Both the position numbers and the translations under genes were made by a program. Below are positions 26,961 through 35,007 of a stretch of DNA of 64,000 bases, piece after piece; position 1 is the stretch's first letter; each line of letters opens with the position of its first letter. The notes under the pieces were generated by a model that was given only the letters and a program-made list of their open reading frames with translations, was not told the origin of the DNA and made no database searches. Source of the stretch: Casimicrobium huifangae (GTDB taxonomy: Bacteria > Pseudomonadota > Gammaproteobacteria > Burkholderiales > Casimicrobiaceae); NCBI RefSeq assembly GCF_009746125.1, contig NZ_CP041352.1, positions 1,205,847-1,269,846 of the forward strand, in the 5' to 3' direction.

Positions 26961-26986
26961 CATTTTTTGATGATGGTCAAAAAATG
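26961..26986. promoter_or_regulatory. FNR/CRP-type palindrome between ompW and the 27083 gene
   Basis: CATTTTTTGA, six bases, TCAAAAAATG: a perfect 10-base inverted repeat. Its core TTGAT-GATG-GTCAA differs from the FNR consensus TTGAT-N4-ATCAA at one base. It stands between two diverging genes, about 180 bases from ompW and 97 from the + strand gene, so it could serve either. Confidence 0.55.
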
Positions 26987-27082
26987 CTGCAATGCCGCAT
27001 TTGATGTTGATTTGGTGTTGCATTCGTGGTCTGTGTCGCGGCGGCAAGTGGGGTGCGCGCGTGGCGTCCCTAAAATCGCCGC

Positions 27083-28240
27083 ATGCAATCGCTTCCGCAG
27101 TTCCATCTACCCGACCCGCGCGCCTTCCCGATTTATGAAGGCGCCTTGGCCAACCCGTTGATCGACCTTGCTTTGGCCGCACTCGCTGCGGAACAGGGCG
27201 TGATTCAGGAGAAGCGGGAGACCGAGCTCCGTGCCGCGATGGCTGCAATGCTGAGCGCGGCCGACACCGGCGCGATTGCCGATGCGCTCGCCCGTGCGCC
27301 GTCGCTGGCGGCCCAACGCACGCTGGCGCGGGTGCTCGCCATGGCACAGGTCGAGGCGGGCCGGGCTGCGGGCGACGCCGCGTTGCCAACCACCGTGTTC
27401 GCCATCCCGCTGGTGATCGTGGCCGCCGATGGCTCGCCAGTTACCGTGCCCGGTGCGCTGCCCGACAGCAACGAATTCGTGGCCTTGATGAAGACGGGCG
27501 GCGCGCTCCGCGCCAACCAGACCTTTGCGCTATCGAACGCCCTGGTTTCACCGGCCGCGTTTGCGCTGGATAAATTGCCGTCAACGCTCGCCTGGTGGTC
27601 GCTGACGCCGGGTGCTCCCGTCGCCGTCGAGCGCGCACCGATGCCGGTGCCGGCCAATCAGGAGAGCGTGTTCCTGCGCTTTCTGGTGGGCACTGCGCTG
27701 GCCGGACCGGGCGTGGACCTGCTGACTGAGCGCGATACCGGCAAATGGGGCATGCCGTTCACCCAGGCCTTTGCGAAACAACTGGGTGGCGGCGGCCTGT
27801 CATTGCTGGCCATGCCGCGGCCGCCGCAGACGCCGCTGGCCGCGCTCTATCAGGGCCGCGCGGCGCAGCGCGAAGTCTCGCTGCAGCTGTTCGCCACCAA
27901 CGCCATCCGCAAGTTCCGCTCCGGCGTGGGCGAACCGGAGGCCGTGATTTCGGCGCACCGGATGGCCGACGGCAGCGGCGAGGTGCGGCTGTCGCTGTCG
28001 AACCCGTTTGACGAAAAGGGCGCCGAGGGCTTCCGCGCCGAGCTGCACGCCACCGACCGCGCGCAGGACGTGGCCGTGCTGATGCAGGATTTGCTGCGCG
28101 AATGCAATGTGCAATCGGTCACCACGCTGGCCGAGGTCTTCCCCGACATCGACGCCGGAACGCGGCTGCCGATGCTGTTCCGTGCCGACGCGCTGGACGG
28201 CGTGGGCGACAAGTCCATTCGTTCGGCGCAATTGCACTGA
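27083..28240 (+). CDS. Conserved hypothetical protein (385 residues)
   Basis: I do not recognise this family. The protein is soluble and Ala/Leu-rich with no signal peptide. Residues 1-100 are mainly helical, and there is a mixed domain with TVFAIPLVIVAADGSPVTVPG near 105-125. The C-terminal half has regular alternating strands (AVISAHRMADGSGEVRLSLS) and ends DKSIRSAQLH. GC-rich codon use matches resident genes, and the reading frame is long and clean, so it is a real gene. The diverging ompW and the shared palindrome are the only context. Confidence 0.65.
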   Translation: MQSLPQFHLPDPRAFPIYEGALANPLIDLALAALAAEQGVIQEKRETELRAAMAAMLSAADTGAIADALARAPSLAAQRTLARVLAMAQVEAGRAAGDAALPTTVFAIPLVIVAADGSPVTVPGALPDSNEFVALMKTGGALRANQTFALSNALVSPAAFALDKLPSTLAWWSLTPGAPVAVERAPMPVPANQESVFLRFLVGTALAGPGVDLLTERDTGKWGMPFTQAFAKQLGGGGLSLLAMPRPPQTPLAALYQGRAAQREVSLQLFATNAIRKFRSGVGEPEAVISAHRMADGSGEVRLSLSNPFDEKGAEGFRAELHATDRAQDVAVLMQDLLRECNVQSVTTLAEVFPDIDAGTRLPMLFRADALDGVGDKSIRSAQLH

Positions 28241-28290
28241 GGCGTTGGCCCGAAGTGCACGGCCTTGTGGCTTGTTGGTAAAAATGTTGT

Positions 28291-28368
28291 CCAAATTGGG
28301 CTTACAGGCCGATTTTGCTGAAAGTCGACTTCCTTCGATTTTGGGCTTGATGCCCTTTTTGAATGGGG
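28291..28368 (-). repeat. Dispersed intergenic repeat, copy 2
   Basis: This is a copy in reverse orientation: CATTCAAAAAGGGCATCAAGCCC on the minus strand, then GAAGTCGACTTTC, then GGCCTGTAAGCCC. It occupies part of the 348-base gap before dsbB. The rest of that gap shows no gene or hairpin I can support. Confidence 0.6.
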
Positions 28369-28588
28369 ATTTCGCAAGAAAGATGATGACCGAATCTGTA
28401 GTTTGATGTAGCAAAACGCCCCGCCTGACGATCACTTTCCCCCGAGTCCGACATTCAAGACCACCCGTCGAACTCCGCGCCGCATCGTCGTTCAAACCTT
28501 CGCCGCAGCCATTCGTCGCTCCGGCGTTCCACCATCCCCGCCCGCCGATCCGGTGCGGCGATACTCGCTTACTGGAAAATATCGCCCC

Positions 28589-29098
28589 GTGAATCCCGTC
28601 AATCTGTTTCCCTCCCGCCGCCTGGCCTACCTGTTCGGCTTCGTCGTCTGTGCCTCGCTGATGGGCTACGCCCTCTACCTGCAATACGTCGAAATGCTCG
28701 AACCCTGCCCCATGTGCTGGTTCCAGCGCATCGCGCTGGTTTTCCTGGGCGTCGTGTTTCTGGTGGGCGCCGTGCTGAATCCCGGTCGCTCCGGCGCCCG
28801 GATGCTGGCCTGGGCGTCGCTGGTCACGGGCGGCTCGGGCGTGGTGCTGGCCGCGCGGCACCTCTACATCCAGTCGCTGCCAGCCGACCAGTTGCCCAGT
28901 TGCGGCATGGGCATCAGCTACATGCTGGAGACCTTGCCGTTTCTCGACGTCTTCGCCCGCGCACTGAAAGGCAGCGTGGAGTGCAACAAGATCGACCTCA
29001 TCCTCGGACTGCCGATTCCCGCGTGGAATCTGCTGTTCTTCCTCGCGGCCGTTATCGCGGCATTCCTGCTCATCAACCATCGCGCCCACAAGGCGTAG
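28589..29098 (+). CDS. dsbB: Disulfide bond formation protein DsbB
   Basis: 169 residues with the four-helix DsbB layout. The quinone-side pair is in EPCPMCWFQR (CXXC, near residue 41). The second periplasmic pair is formed by LPSCGMG and VECNKID. GTG at 28589 is preferred because it places the first membrane helix (LAYLFGFVVCASLMGYAL) near the start; an earlier in-frame GTG exists at 28553. DsbB reoxidises DsbA and passes electrons to ubiquinone in the inner membrane. A prolyl oligopeptidase gene starts 11 bases later. Confidence 0.9.
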   Translation: MNPVNLFPSRRLAYLFGFVVCASLMGYALYLQYVEMLEPCPMCWFQRIALVFLGVVFLVGAVLNPGRSGARMLAWASLVTGGSGVVLAARHLYIQSLPADQLPSCGMGISYMLETLPFLDVFARALKGSVECNKIDLILGLPIPAWNLLFFLAAVIAAFLLINHRAHKA

Positions 29099-29109
29099 CT
29101 TTCCCGTTC

Positions 29110-31224
29110 ATGAAATCCATCGTTCCCGCCGCGGTCGCGGTTGCACTCACTCTAGTCGCGGTTCCCACCGCGTCTCAGGCTCAAGCCCTCAACCCGCCGC
29201 CGACGCCAGCGCGGCCGGTCACCGACGTCGTGCACGGCATGACGCTCACCGACCCCTACCGCTGGCTGGAAGACAACAAGAACGAAGAGGTCGTCAAGTG
29301 GACACGCGCGCAGCATGACGCCGCGCTGGCCTGGATGGACAAAAACGTGCCGGAGGTGCCCGGCCTCAAGGACGAGCTGACCCGTTACACCGACCGCACG
29401 ATCACCTCGCCGCCGTCGTTCTACAAGGGCCGCGAGTTCTTCACCCGCAAGGTCAAGGGTGATGCGCAGGCCAAGCTCTACACCCGTATCGACGGCAAGG
29501 AAGTGCTGCTGTTTGATCCGATGAAGATTGACCCAAGCGGCAAGTCGGCACTCTCTGGCCGGGCCTATTCGCGTGACGCCAGCATCCTGGCAGTCGGTCT
29601 GCAACGCGCCGGTGACGAACTGCCGACGCAGTTCTTCATCAACAGCAAGACTGGCGAACAGGTCTACGCACCGCTGCCGCAGGTGTGGAGCGTGTCGTGG
29701 ACGAAGGACAACGCCGTCGCTTACGTGCAGCCGCGTACTCAGGAGCAGGTGAGCAAGCAGTTGCCGCTCTACACGCAGCGCATGGATCTGCGCAAGCCCA
29801 TCCTCGGGCAGCCGGTGGTACACAAGTTCACTGACGCCAAGCAGTGGGGCGGTGTCGCCGATTACGAGTATTCGCCGTACACCGTGTTCAGTACCGGTGA
29901 AGGCAAGCGCGCGCAGTATTCGATCGCAAAGACCGACAGCAGCGAAACACCGCGGGTGATCTTCGCCGAGAAGGATGCCAACGCGTCGATCGAAATGATT
30001 GGCGACAGCATTTACGCATGGACCAACGCCGGTGCGCCGAACGGTCGCCTGCTCAAAGGCAGCGTGGCGAAGCCCGAGTTCAAGGACTGGAAGCAGATCG
30101 TCGCCGAGCAGAAGGACGTGGTGCTTGAATCATTCGTGGTGACGAAGAAGAACATCATCGTTCGCGAAAAGCGTGAGCTGCTCGAGCGCCTGCGCGTGCT
30201 CGACCTCAACGGCAAGCATGTGCGCGACCTGCCGGCGCCCGAGTTCGGCAGCGTCAGCAGCATCTCCTACGATCGCGACAGCAATACGCTCTACGCCGCG
30301 CTGGCCACCTTTACCGCGCCGTTCAAGCTCTACAAGCTGGATGCTGACAAGCTTGAGTGGAAGTTCCTGTATCAGGACGAAACCGTGCTCGACACCAGCA
30401 ACATCGAGACCAAGATGGTCTACGTGACCAGTCGTGACGGCGCCAAAGTGCCGATGTTCGTGAGCACTAAAAAGGGCGTCAAGCTCGACGGCAGCAACCC
30501 GACCGTCATCTACGGCTACGGCGGCTTCAACATCGGCATCAAGGTCGGCTATCTCGGCGCGTTTGCCACCCTGGTAAACCGTGGTGTGGTGGTGGCGCAG
30601 CCGGGTTTGCGCGGTGGTGACGAGTTCGGCGAGCGCTGGCACGAAGGCGGCATGCTCGGCAACAAGCAGAACGTGTTTGACGATCTCTACGCCAGCGCCG
30701 AATGGCTGATCAGTCAGGGTTACACCAGCAACAAGCGGCTGGTGGCCTTTGGTGGCAGCAACGGTGGCCTGCTGGTTGGCGCAGCCGCGACGCAGCGCCC
30801 GGATCTGTTCAGCGGCATCGTGTGCTCGGTGCCGCTGCTCGACATGGTGCGCTATCACAAATTCCGTATCGCCCGCTACTGGATCCCGGAGTACGGCGAC
30901 CCCGACAAAGCGGCTGATTTCGCTTGGCTGCTGCGCTACTCGCCGTATCACAACGTCCGCGCTGGCGTGAACATGCCAACGATGCTGGTGATCGCTGGCG
31001 AAAACGATACTCGCGTTGACCCGCTGCATGCGAAGAAGTTTGTCGCACTGGCGCAGAACAATCCGGGGCAGGTGAATCCTGTGTTGCTCAAGATGGACTA
31101 CGACTCCGGCCACGGCAGCGGCAAGTCCACCGCGCAGCAGGTCGAAGACCGCGAAACCTGGCTCAAATTCATCCTCGCCATGACCGGCGCATCGAAACCG
31201 GCGGCCACGGCTGCCAAACCGTGA
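29110..31224 (+). CDS. Prolyl oligopeptidase family serine peptidase (S9A), exported
   Basis: 704 residues from ATG at 29110, with a signal peptide (MKSIVPAAVAVALTLVAVP, cut near ASQAQA). The seven-bladed N-terminal propeller spans about 80-420. The alpha/beta-hydrolase domain has the nucleophile in FGGSNGGLLVG, Asp in ENDTRVDPLHA and His in DSGHGSG. POP enzymes cleave short peptides after proline; export suggests a periplasmic role. The next gene begins 11 bases after the stop. The longer open frame upstream is a shadow of dsbB. Confidence 0.9.
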   Translation: MKSIVPAAVAVALTLVAVPTASQAQALNPPPTPARPVTDVVHGMTLTDPYRWLEDNKNEEVVKWTRAQHDAALAWMDKNVPEVPGLKDELTRYTDRTITSPPSFYKGREFFTRKVKGDAQAKLYTRIDGKEVLLFDPMKIDPSGKSALSGRAYSRDASILAVGLQRAGDELPTQFFINSKTGEQVYAPLPQVWSVSWTKDNAVAYVQPRTQEQVSKQLPLYTQRMDLRKPILGQPVVHKFTDAKQWGGVADYEYSPYTVFSTGEGKRAQYSIAKTDSSETPRVIFAEKDANASIEMIGDSIYAWTNAGAPNGRLLKGSVAKPEFKDWKQIVAEQKDVVLESFVVTKKNIIVREKRELLERLRVLDLNGKHVRDLPAPEFGSVSSISYDRDSNTLYAALATFTAPFKLYKLDADKLEWKFLYQDETVLDTSNIETKMVYVTSRDGAKVPMFVSTKKGVKLDGSNPTVIYGYGGFNIGIKVGYLGAFATLVNRGVVVAQPGLRGGDEFGERWHEGGMLGNKQNVFDDLYASAEWLISQGYTSNKRLVAFGGSNGGLLVGAAATQRPDLFSGIVCSVPLLDMVRYHKFRIARYWIPEYGDPDKAADFAWLLRYSPYHNVRAGVNMPTMLVIAGENDTRVDPLHAKKFVALAQNNPGQVNPVLLKMDYDSGHGSGKSTAQQVEDRETWLKFILAMTGASKPAATAAKP

Positions 31225-31235
31225 GAACGACAAAC

Positions 31236-31814
31236 ATGAGCTTCACCCTCCGTCATTCGCTGGCTGCTGTGCTGGCTGTTTGCTCCGCTGCCCTGGCAGC
31301 GGCACAAGGCGTGCAGATCACCCTGCCGCCGGGCGTGACCGGCAGCAAGGAGCCGCCACCCACCGTCGCAGGCGCAGCGGTTCCGGGCAGCATCGACAAA
31401 CTGGGCTGGATGGCGGGCTGCTGGCAGGGCACGTCGGACGTGGATGGCTCCAATGTCCGCGAACTCTGGCTGGCGCCAGCTGCAGGCACCATGATGGGCG
31501 TATCGCAGACGCTACTGCGGGAGAAGTCCGTCGGCTGGGAGGCGATGCGTCTCTACGACGAAGGCAACACGGTGAAGGCCTGGCTGCGTCCCGGCGCCCG
31601 GCGTGAATTCACGATGGCAATGGAAAAGTTCGAGGACGGTTTTGTGAGCTTTGCCGTCACCGAGGGCGACACCACCACCCGGCTGATCTACCACCGCCGC
31701 AATGGCAACGAGATTGGCGCCTCGTTTCGCCTGATTCGCGGCGAAGACCGCCGTGGCGTTGACTTTTCATTCAAACGGATCGAGTGTTCCACGTTGATGG
31801 GCGGCGCAAAGTAG
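31236..31814 (+). CDS. DUF6265 family exported protein
   Basis: 192 residues from ATG at 31236, with a signal peptide (LAAVLAVCSAALAAAQG). The mature protein has the lipocalin-like DUF6265 pattern: LGWMAGCWQGTSD, ELWLAPAAGTMMGVSQTL, WEAMRLYDEGNTVKAWL and RLIYHRRNGNEIGASFRL. An in-frame GTG at 31221 overlaps the preceding stop but would put five polar residues before the signal peptide. The function of DUF6265 is unknown. It is probably co-transcribed with the peptidase. Confidence 0.8.
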   Translation: MSFTLRHSLAAVLAVCSAALAAAQGVQITLPPGVTGSKEPPPTVAGAAVPGSIDKLGWMAGCWQGTSDVDGSNVRELWLAPAAGTMMGVSQTLLREKSVGWEAMRLYDEGNTVKAWLRPGARREFTMAMEKFEDGFVSFAVTEGDTTTRLIYHRRNGNEIGASFRLIRGEDRRGVDFSFKRIECSTLMGGAK

Positions 31815-31846
31815 TTCGAGGGAGTTCGAGAGGCACGACGGCTTTT

Positions 31847-31938
31847 GGCCGAAATAGCCGTTTCATCAGGGCTGAGCGGCCAACGCAGGCAAAGTCGACG
31901 TCTTGCGTTTTCAGGGCTCAAGCCCTTATTGAATGGGC
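31847..31938 (-). repeat. Dispersed intergenic repeat, copy 3
   Basis: The clearest copy. On the minus strand it reads CCCATTCAATAAGGGCTTG, then GAAAACGCAAGACGTCGACTTTG, then GCGTTGGCCGCTCAGCCCTGAT. It lies between the DUF6265 gene and the rpsO promoter in a 321-base gap. Confidence 0.65.
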
Positions 31939-31992
31939 GATTCAGCAAAAAGCTGCCGCTGCCCGTCTGTTGCGAGGCGCGTGTACAGGTCC

Positions 31993-32021
31993 TCGACTGG
32001 CAGGCGTTTTCCGTTTACAAT
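31993..32021 (+). promoter_or_regulatory. Candidate sigma-70 promoter of rpsO
   Basis: TCGACT, 17 bases, TACAAT. The -10 hexamer matches 5 of 6 and the -35 matches 4 of 6. It is placed 115 bases upstream of the rpsO ATG, leaving a leader of about 110 bases. Confidence 0.45.
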
Positions 32022-32135
32022 CATCGGCTTACTTCGAAAAAATCATTCGTCCCTCGGGGTGCCTGCCAAGCTTCGCTGCAAAGCGATACCGGTAGCGCTT
32101 CTCTGATTGACGGCTAAAAGAGAACAGGAATCATC

Positions 32136-32405
32136 ATGGCACTCACGCCGGAACAAACCGCAAAAATCATCGCTGACCACGGCCGCTCCAAGGGCGACAC
32201 CGGTTCGACGGAAGTGCAAGTTGCACTGCTGACCGCCAACATCAACGGCCTGTCGGATCACTTCAAGGCCCACGCCAAGGATCACCACAGCCGTCGCGGC
32301 CTGCTCAAAATGGTGAACCAGCGCCGCAGCCTGCTCGCCTATCTGCGCAACACCGACCGCGCCCGCTATCAGGCGCTGATCGAAAAACTCGGTCTGCGTA
32401 AGTAA
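32136..32405 (+). CDS. rpsO: 30S ribosomal protein S15
   Basis: An 89-residue protein, exactly the normal S15 length: [38 protein letters not shown] and RRSLLAYL. S15 binds 16S rRNA early in 30S assembly. It is followed by a terminator and then pnp, the classic rpsO-pnp order. ACAGGA precedes the ATG. Confidence 0.97.
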   Translation: MALTPEQTAKIIADHGRSKGDTGSTEVQVALLTANINGLSDHFKAHAKDHHSRRGLLKMVNQRRSLLAYLRNTDRARYQALIEKLGLRK

Positions 32406-32425
32406 TTTGCACCGCTGCCTGATCG

Positions 32426-32460
32426 AAAAGCCACCTTGCGTTGTCGCGGGTGGCTTTTTT
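32426..32460 (+). terminator. Rho-independent terminator after rpsO
   Basis: AAAAGCCACC pairs with GGTGGCTTTT across a 13-base loop and runs into a T tract, 21 bases after the rpsO stop. Confidence 0.8.
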
Positions 32461-32472
32461 CGTTTCGCCACT

Positions 32473-32720
32473 GAGGACGTCGGGCTCCGCCCTAAGACGA
32501 CGGCCTTGCTTCGCGGCCTAGGACGACGCTTGCTGCGCTCGCTAGGACGGGACACCGGTGGTAAGGCGGCGAGCATTTGTGCTCGTTTCAGGCCGTTACC
32601 AGGTTATTCAGTATGAAAAGCGGAGCAACACCTACTTGGTCTTGCGTCCTAGCTCGCGAAGCGAGCGCCGTCCCAGGCCGCGCAGCAGGCCGTCGTCCTA
32701 GCGCGTAGCGCGACGTCCTG
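32473..32720. repeat. Paired hairpin arrays forming a long inverted repeat in the rpsO-pnp spacer
   Basis: The left arm (32473-32550) has three units of the form GGACGNC, stem-loop, TA. Its stems are GGGC/GCCC, GGCC/GGCC and GCTTGC/GCTCGC-like. The right arm (32644-32720) is an imperfect reverse complement of it. Read on the minus strand, it gives GGACGTC-GCGC/GCGC, GGACGAC-GGCC/GGCC and GGACGGC-GCTCGC/GCGAGC. About 95 bases separate the arms. There is no plausible gene in this 357-base gap. It lies in the probable 5' leader of pnp. Confidence 0.75.
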
Positions 32721-32762
32721 CCCCCCAGTTTCCCCAACGACAAAAGAGAAAGGATCAGCCCG

Positions 32763-34895
32763 ATGCTGACCGCAACCAAAAAGTCCATCGAGTATGGCAA
32801 ACACACCCTCACGCTTGAGACCGGCGAAATCGGTCGTCAGGCCGATGCCGCCGTGCTGGTCCGTTATGGCGACACCGTGGTGCTCGTCTCCGCCGTCGCC
32901 AAGACGAGCGTGAAAGAAGGCCAGGACTTCTTCCCGCTCACCGTGGACTATCAGGAGAAGTTCTACGCCGCCGGCAAGATCCCCGGTGGCTTCTTCAAGC
33001 GCGAAGGCCGTCCGACCGAGAAAGAGACGCTGACCGCGCGCCTGATTGATCGCCCGATCCGCCCGCTGTTCCCGGATGGCTTCTACAACGAAATCCAGGT
33101 CATCGCGACCGTGATGTCGATGGACCCTGAGATCGATCCGGATATCCCCGCGATGATCGGCGCCTCTGCCGCACTGTACCTGTCGGGCGTGCCGTTCGCC
33201 GCCCCGATCGCTGCCGCCCGCGTCGGCTACGCCAATGGCGAGTACATCCTGAACCCGACCGCGACCGAACTCAAGACGTCCGAGATGGATCTCGTGGTCG
33301 CCGCGACCGAGACCGCCGTGATGATGGTCGAATCGGAAGCCGCTGAGCTGCCCGAAGACGTGATGCTCGGCGCCGTGTGGTGGGGCCACGCCCAGCAGCA
33401 GCCGGTGATCGACATGATCATGGCGCTCGGCGAAGTCGCCGGCAAGCCGGCCTGGGACTGGCAGGCTCCTGCGAAAGACCCGGCACTGGTCGCGAAGGTC
33501 GTCGAGATCGCCGGCCCGGGCTTCGATGAGGCCTACAAGATCAAGTCGAAGAGCGCGCGCAGCGCCAAGCTCAAGGAAGTCTCCGCTGCCGCCGAGGCCG
33601 CGCTGATTCCGGCCGACGCCGATACGCTGACCAAGAACAACATCAAGAACGAGCTGTTCGCCCTCGAGGCGAAGACCGTTCGCGAGCAGATCCTGCGCGG
33701 CGAGCCGCGCATCGACGGCCGCGACACGCGCACCGTGCGGCCGATCTCGATCCGCACCGGCGTGCTGCCGCGTACGCACGGGTCGGCACTGTTCACGCGT
33801 GGCGAAACGCAGGCGCTGGTCGTCGCGACGCTCGGCACCAAGCAGGACGAGCAGATCATCGACGCGCTGGGCGGCGAATACCGCGATCGCTTCATGCTGC
33901 ACTACAACATGCCGCCGTTCGCTACTGGCGAAACGGGCCGCGTTGGCTCGCCGAAGCGCCGCGAAATCGGCCACGGCCGCCTCGCCAAGCGCTCGCTGGT
34001 GACGGTGCTGCCGCCCGAAAAGGACTTCTCGTACTCGATGCGCGTCGTCTCGGAGATCACTGAATCGAACGGCTCCTCGTCGATGGCCTCGGTGTGTGGC
34101 GGCTCGCTGGCACTGATGGACGCTGGCGTGCCGCTCAAGGCCCCGGTTGCAGGCATCGCAATGGGCCTGATCAAGGAAGGCAACCGCTTCGCCGTGCTGA
34201 CCGACATCCTCGGTGACGAGGATCACCTGGGCGACATGGACTTCAAGGTGGCCGGCACCGACCGTGGCGTGACCGCGCTGCAGATGGACATCAAGATCCA
34301 GGGCATCACCAAGGAAATCATGGGCGTTGCGCTGGCTCAGGCCAACGAAGCGCGTCGTCACATCCTCGGCATCATGCACGAGGCAATGCCGCACAACCGT
34401 ACCGAGATGAGCGCCTACGCACCGCGAATGATCACCTTCAAGATCAATCCGGAGAAGATCCGCGACGTGATCGGCAAGGGCGGCGCCGTTATCCGTGCGC
34501 TGTCGGAAGAAACCCGTTGCCAGATCGACATCCAGGACGATGGCACCATCACCATCGCCTCGCCGAACGCCGACGATCTCGCCGAATGCAAGAAGCGTAT
34601 CGATGGCATCACGGCCGAAGTCGAAGTGGGCAAGGTCTACGAAGGTCCGATCATCCGCATCATGGACTTTGGCGCCGTGATCCAGCTGCTGCCGGGCCGC
34701 GATGGCCTGCTGCACATCTCGCAAATTGCCAACGAGCGTGTCAACGCCGTCACCGACTTCTTCAAGGAAGGCGACCTGGTCAAGGTCAAGGTGCTTGGCT
34801 TCGACGACAAGGGCCGCGTCAAGCTGTCGCGCAAGGTGCTGCTTGACGAGCAGGCTGCTGCTGACAATGCGGACGCAGGCAACGCACCGCAGTAA
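32763..34895 (+). CDS. pnp: Polyribonucleotide nucleotidyltransferase (PNPase)
   Basis: A 710-residue protein of normal length. It has two RNase PH-like domains (about 1-220 and 310-540, with [25 protein letters not shown] and [11 protein letters not shown]), a helical linker, a KH domain from about residue 556 ([13 protein letters not shown]) and an S1 domain from about 620 ([18 protein letters not shown]). PNPase degrades RNA 3'-5' by phosphorolysis in the cytoplasm. AAAGGA precedes the ATG. The leader carries an unusual hairpin array, and the KH-S1 end has a second copy at 43162-43629. Confidence 0.97.
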   Translation: MLTATKKSIEYGKHTLTLETGEIGRQADAAVLVRYGDTVVLVSAVAKTSVKEGQDFFPLTVDYQEKFYAAGKIPGGFFKREGRPTEKETLTARLIDRPIRPLFPDGFYNEIQVIATVMSMDPEIDPDIPAMIGASAALYLSGVPFAAPIAAARVGYANGEYILNPTATELKTSEMDLVVAATETAVMMVESEAAELPEDVMLGAVWWGHAQQQPVIDMIMALGEVAGKPAWDWQAPAKDPALVAKVVEIAGPGFDEAYKIKSKSARSAKLKEVSAAAEAALIPADADTLTKNNIKNELFALEAKTVREQILRGEPRIDGRDTRTVRPISIRTGVLPRTHGSALFTRGETQALVVATLGTKQDEQIIDALGGEYRDRFMLHYNMPPFATGETGRVGSPKRREIGHGRLAKRSLVTVLPPEKDFSYSMRVVSEITESNGSSSMASVCGGSLALMDAGVPLKAPVAGIAMGLIKEGNRFAVLTDILGDEDHLGDMDFKVAGTDRGVTALQMDIKIQGITKEIMGVALAQANEARRHILGIMHEAMPHNRTEMSAYAPRMITFKINPEKIRDVIGKGGAVIRALSEETRCQIDIQDDGTITIASPNADDLAECKKRIDGITAEVEVGKVYEGPIIRIMDFGAVIQLLPGRDGLLHISQIANERVNAVTDFFKEGDLVKVKVLGFDDKGRVKLSRKVLLDEQAAADNADAGNAPQ

Positions 34896-34913
34896 ACGGC
34901 TCGTTCCTTGTAG

Positions 34914-34941
34914 AAAAAACGGGGCTTCGGCCCCGTTTTTT
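34914..34941 (+). terminator. Rho-independent terminator after pnp
   Basis: AAAAAACGGGGC-TTCG-GCCCCGTTTTTT is a perfect 12-base stem with a stable TTCG loop, 19 bases after the pnp stop. The A tract makes it usable from both strands. Confidence 0.9.
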
Positions 34942-35007
34942 GTTCGTACGAGTGATTGTGCAGATCAGTCCGCTATCGCCACTCCGCCTTGTTGCCGCCG
35001 CCGCGCT

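Noticed and set aside
27800-29089. 429-residue minus-strand frame across the 27083 gene, repeat copy 2 and dsbB
   Set aside because: It spans two real + strand genes and the intergenic repeat, with no recognisable domain.
28714-29109. Upstream extension of the prolyl oligopeptidase frame
   Set aside because: The extension is antiphase to dsbB and reads as Arg/Gly/Pro-rich shadow. The ATG at 29110 gives a clean signal peptide.
32649-34724. 691-residue minus-strand frame opposite pnp
   Set aside because: A long His/Asp/Arg-rich antisense shadow of a GC-rich gene; pnp on the + strand is unmistakable.
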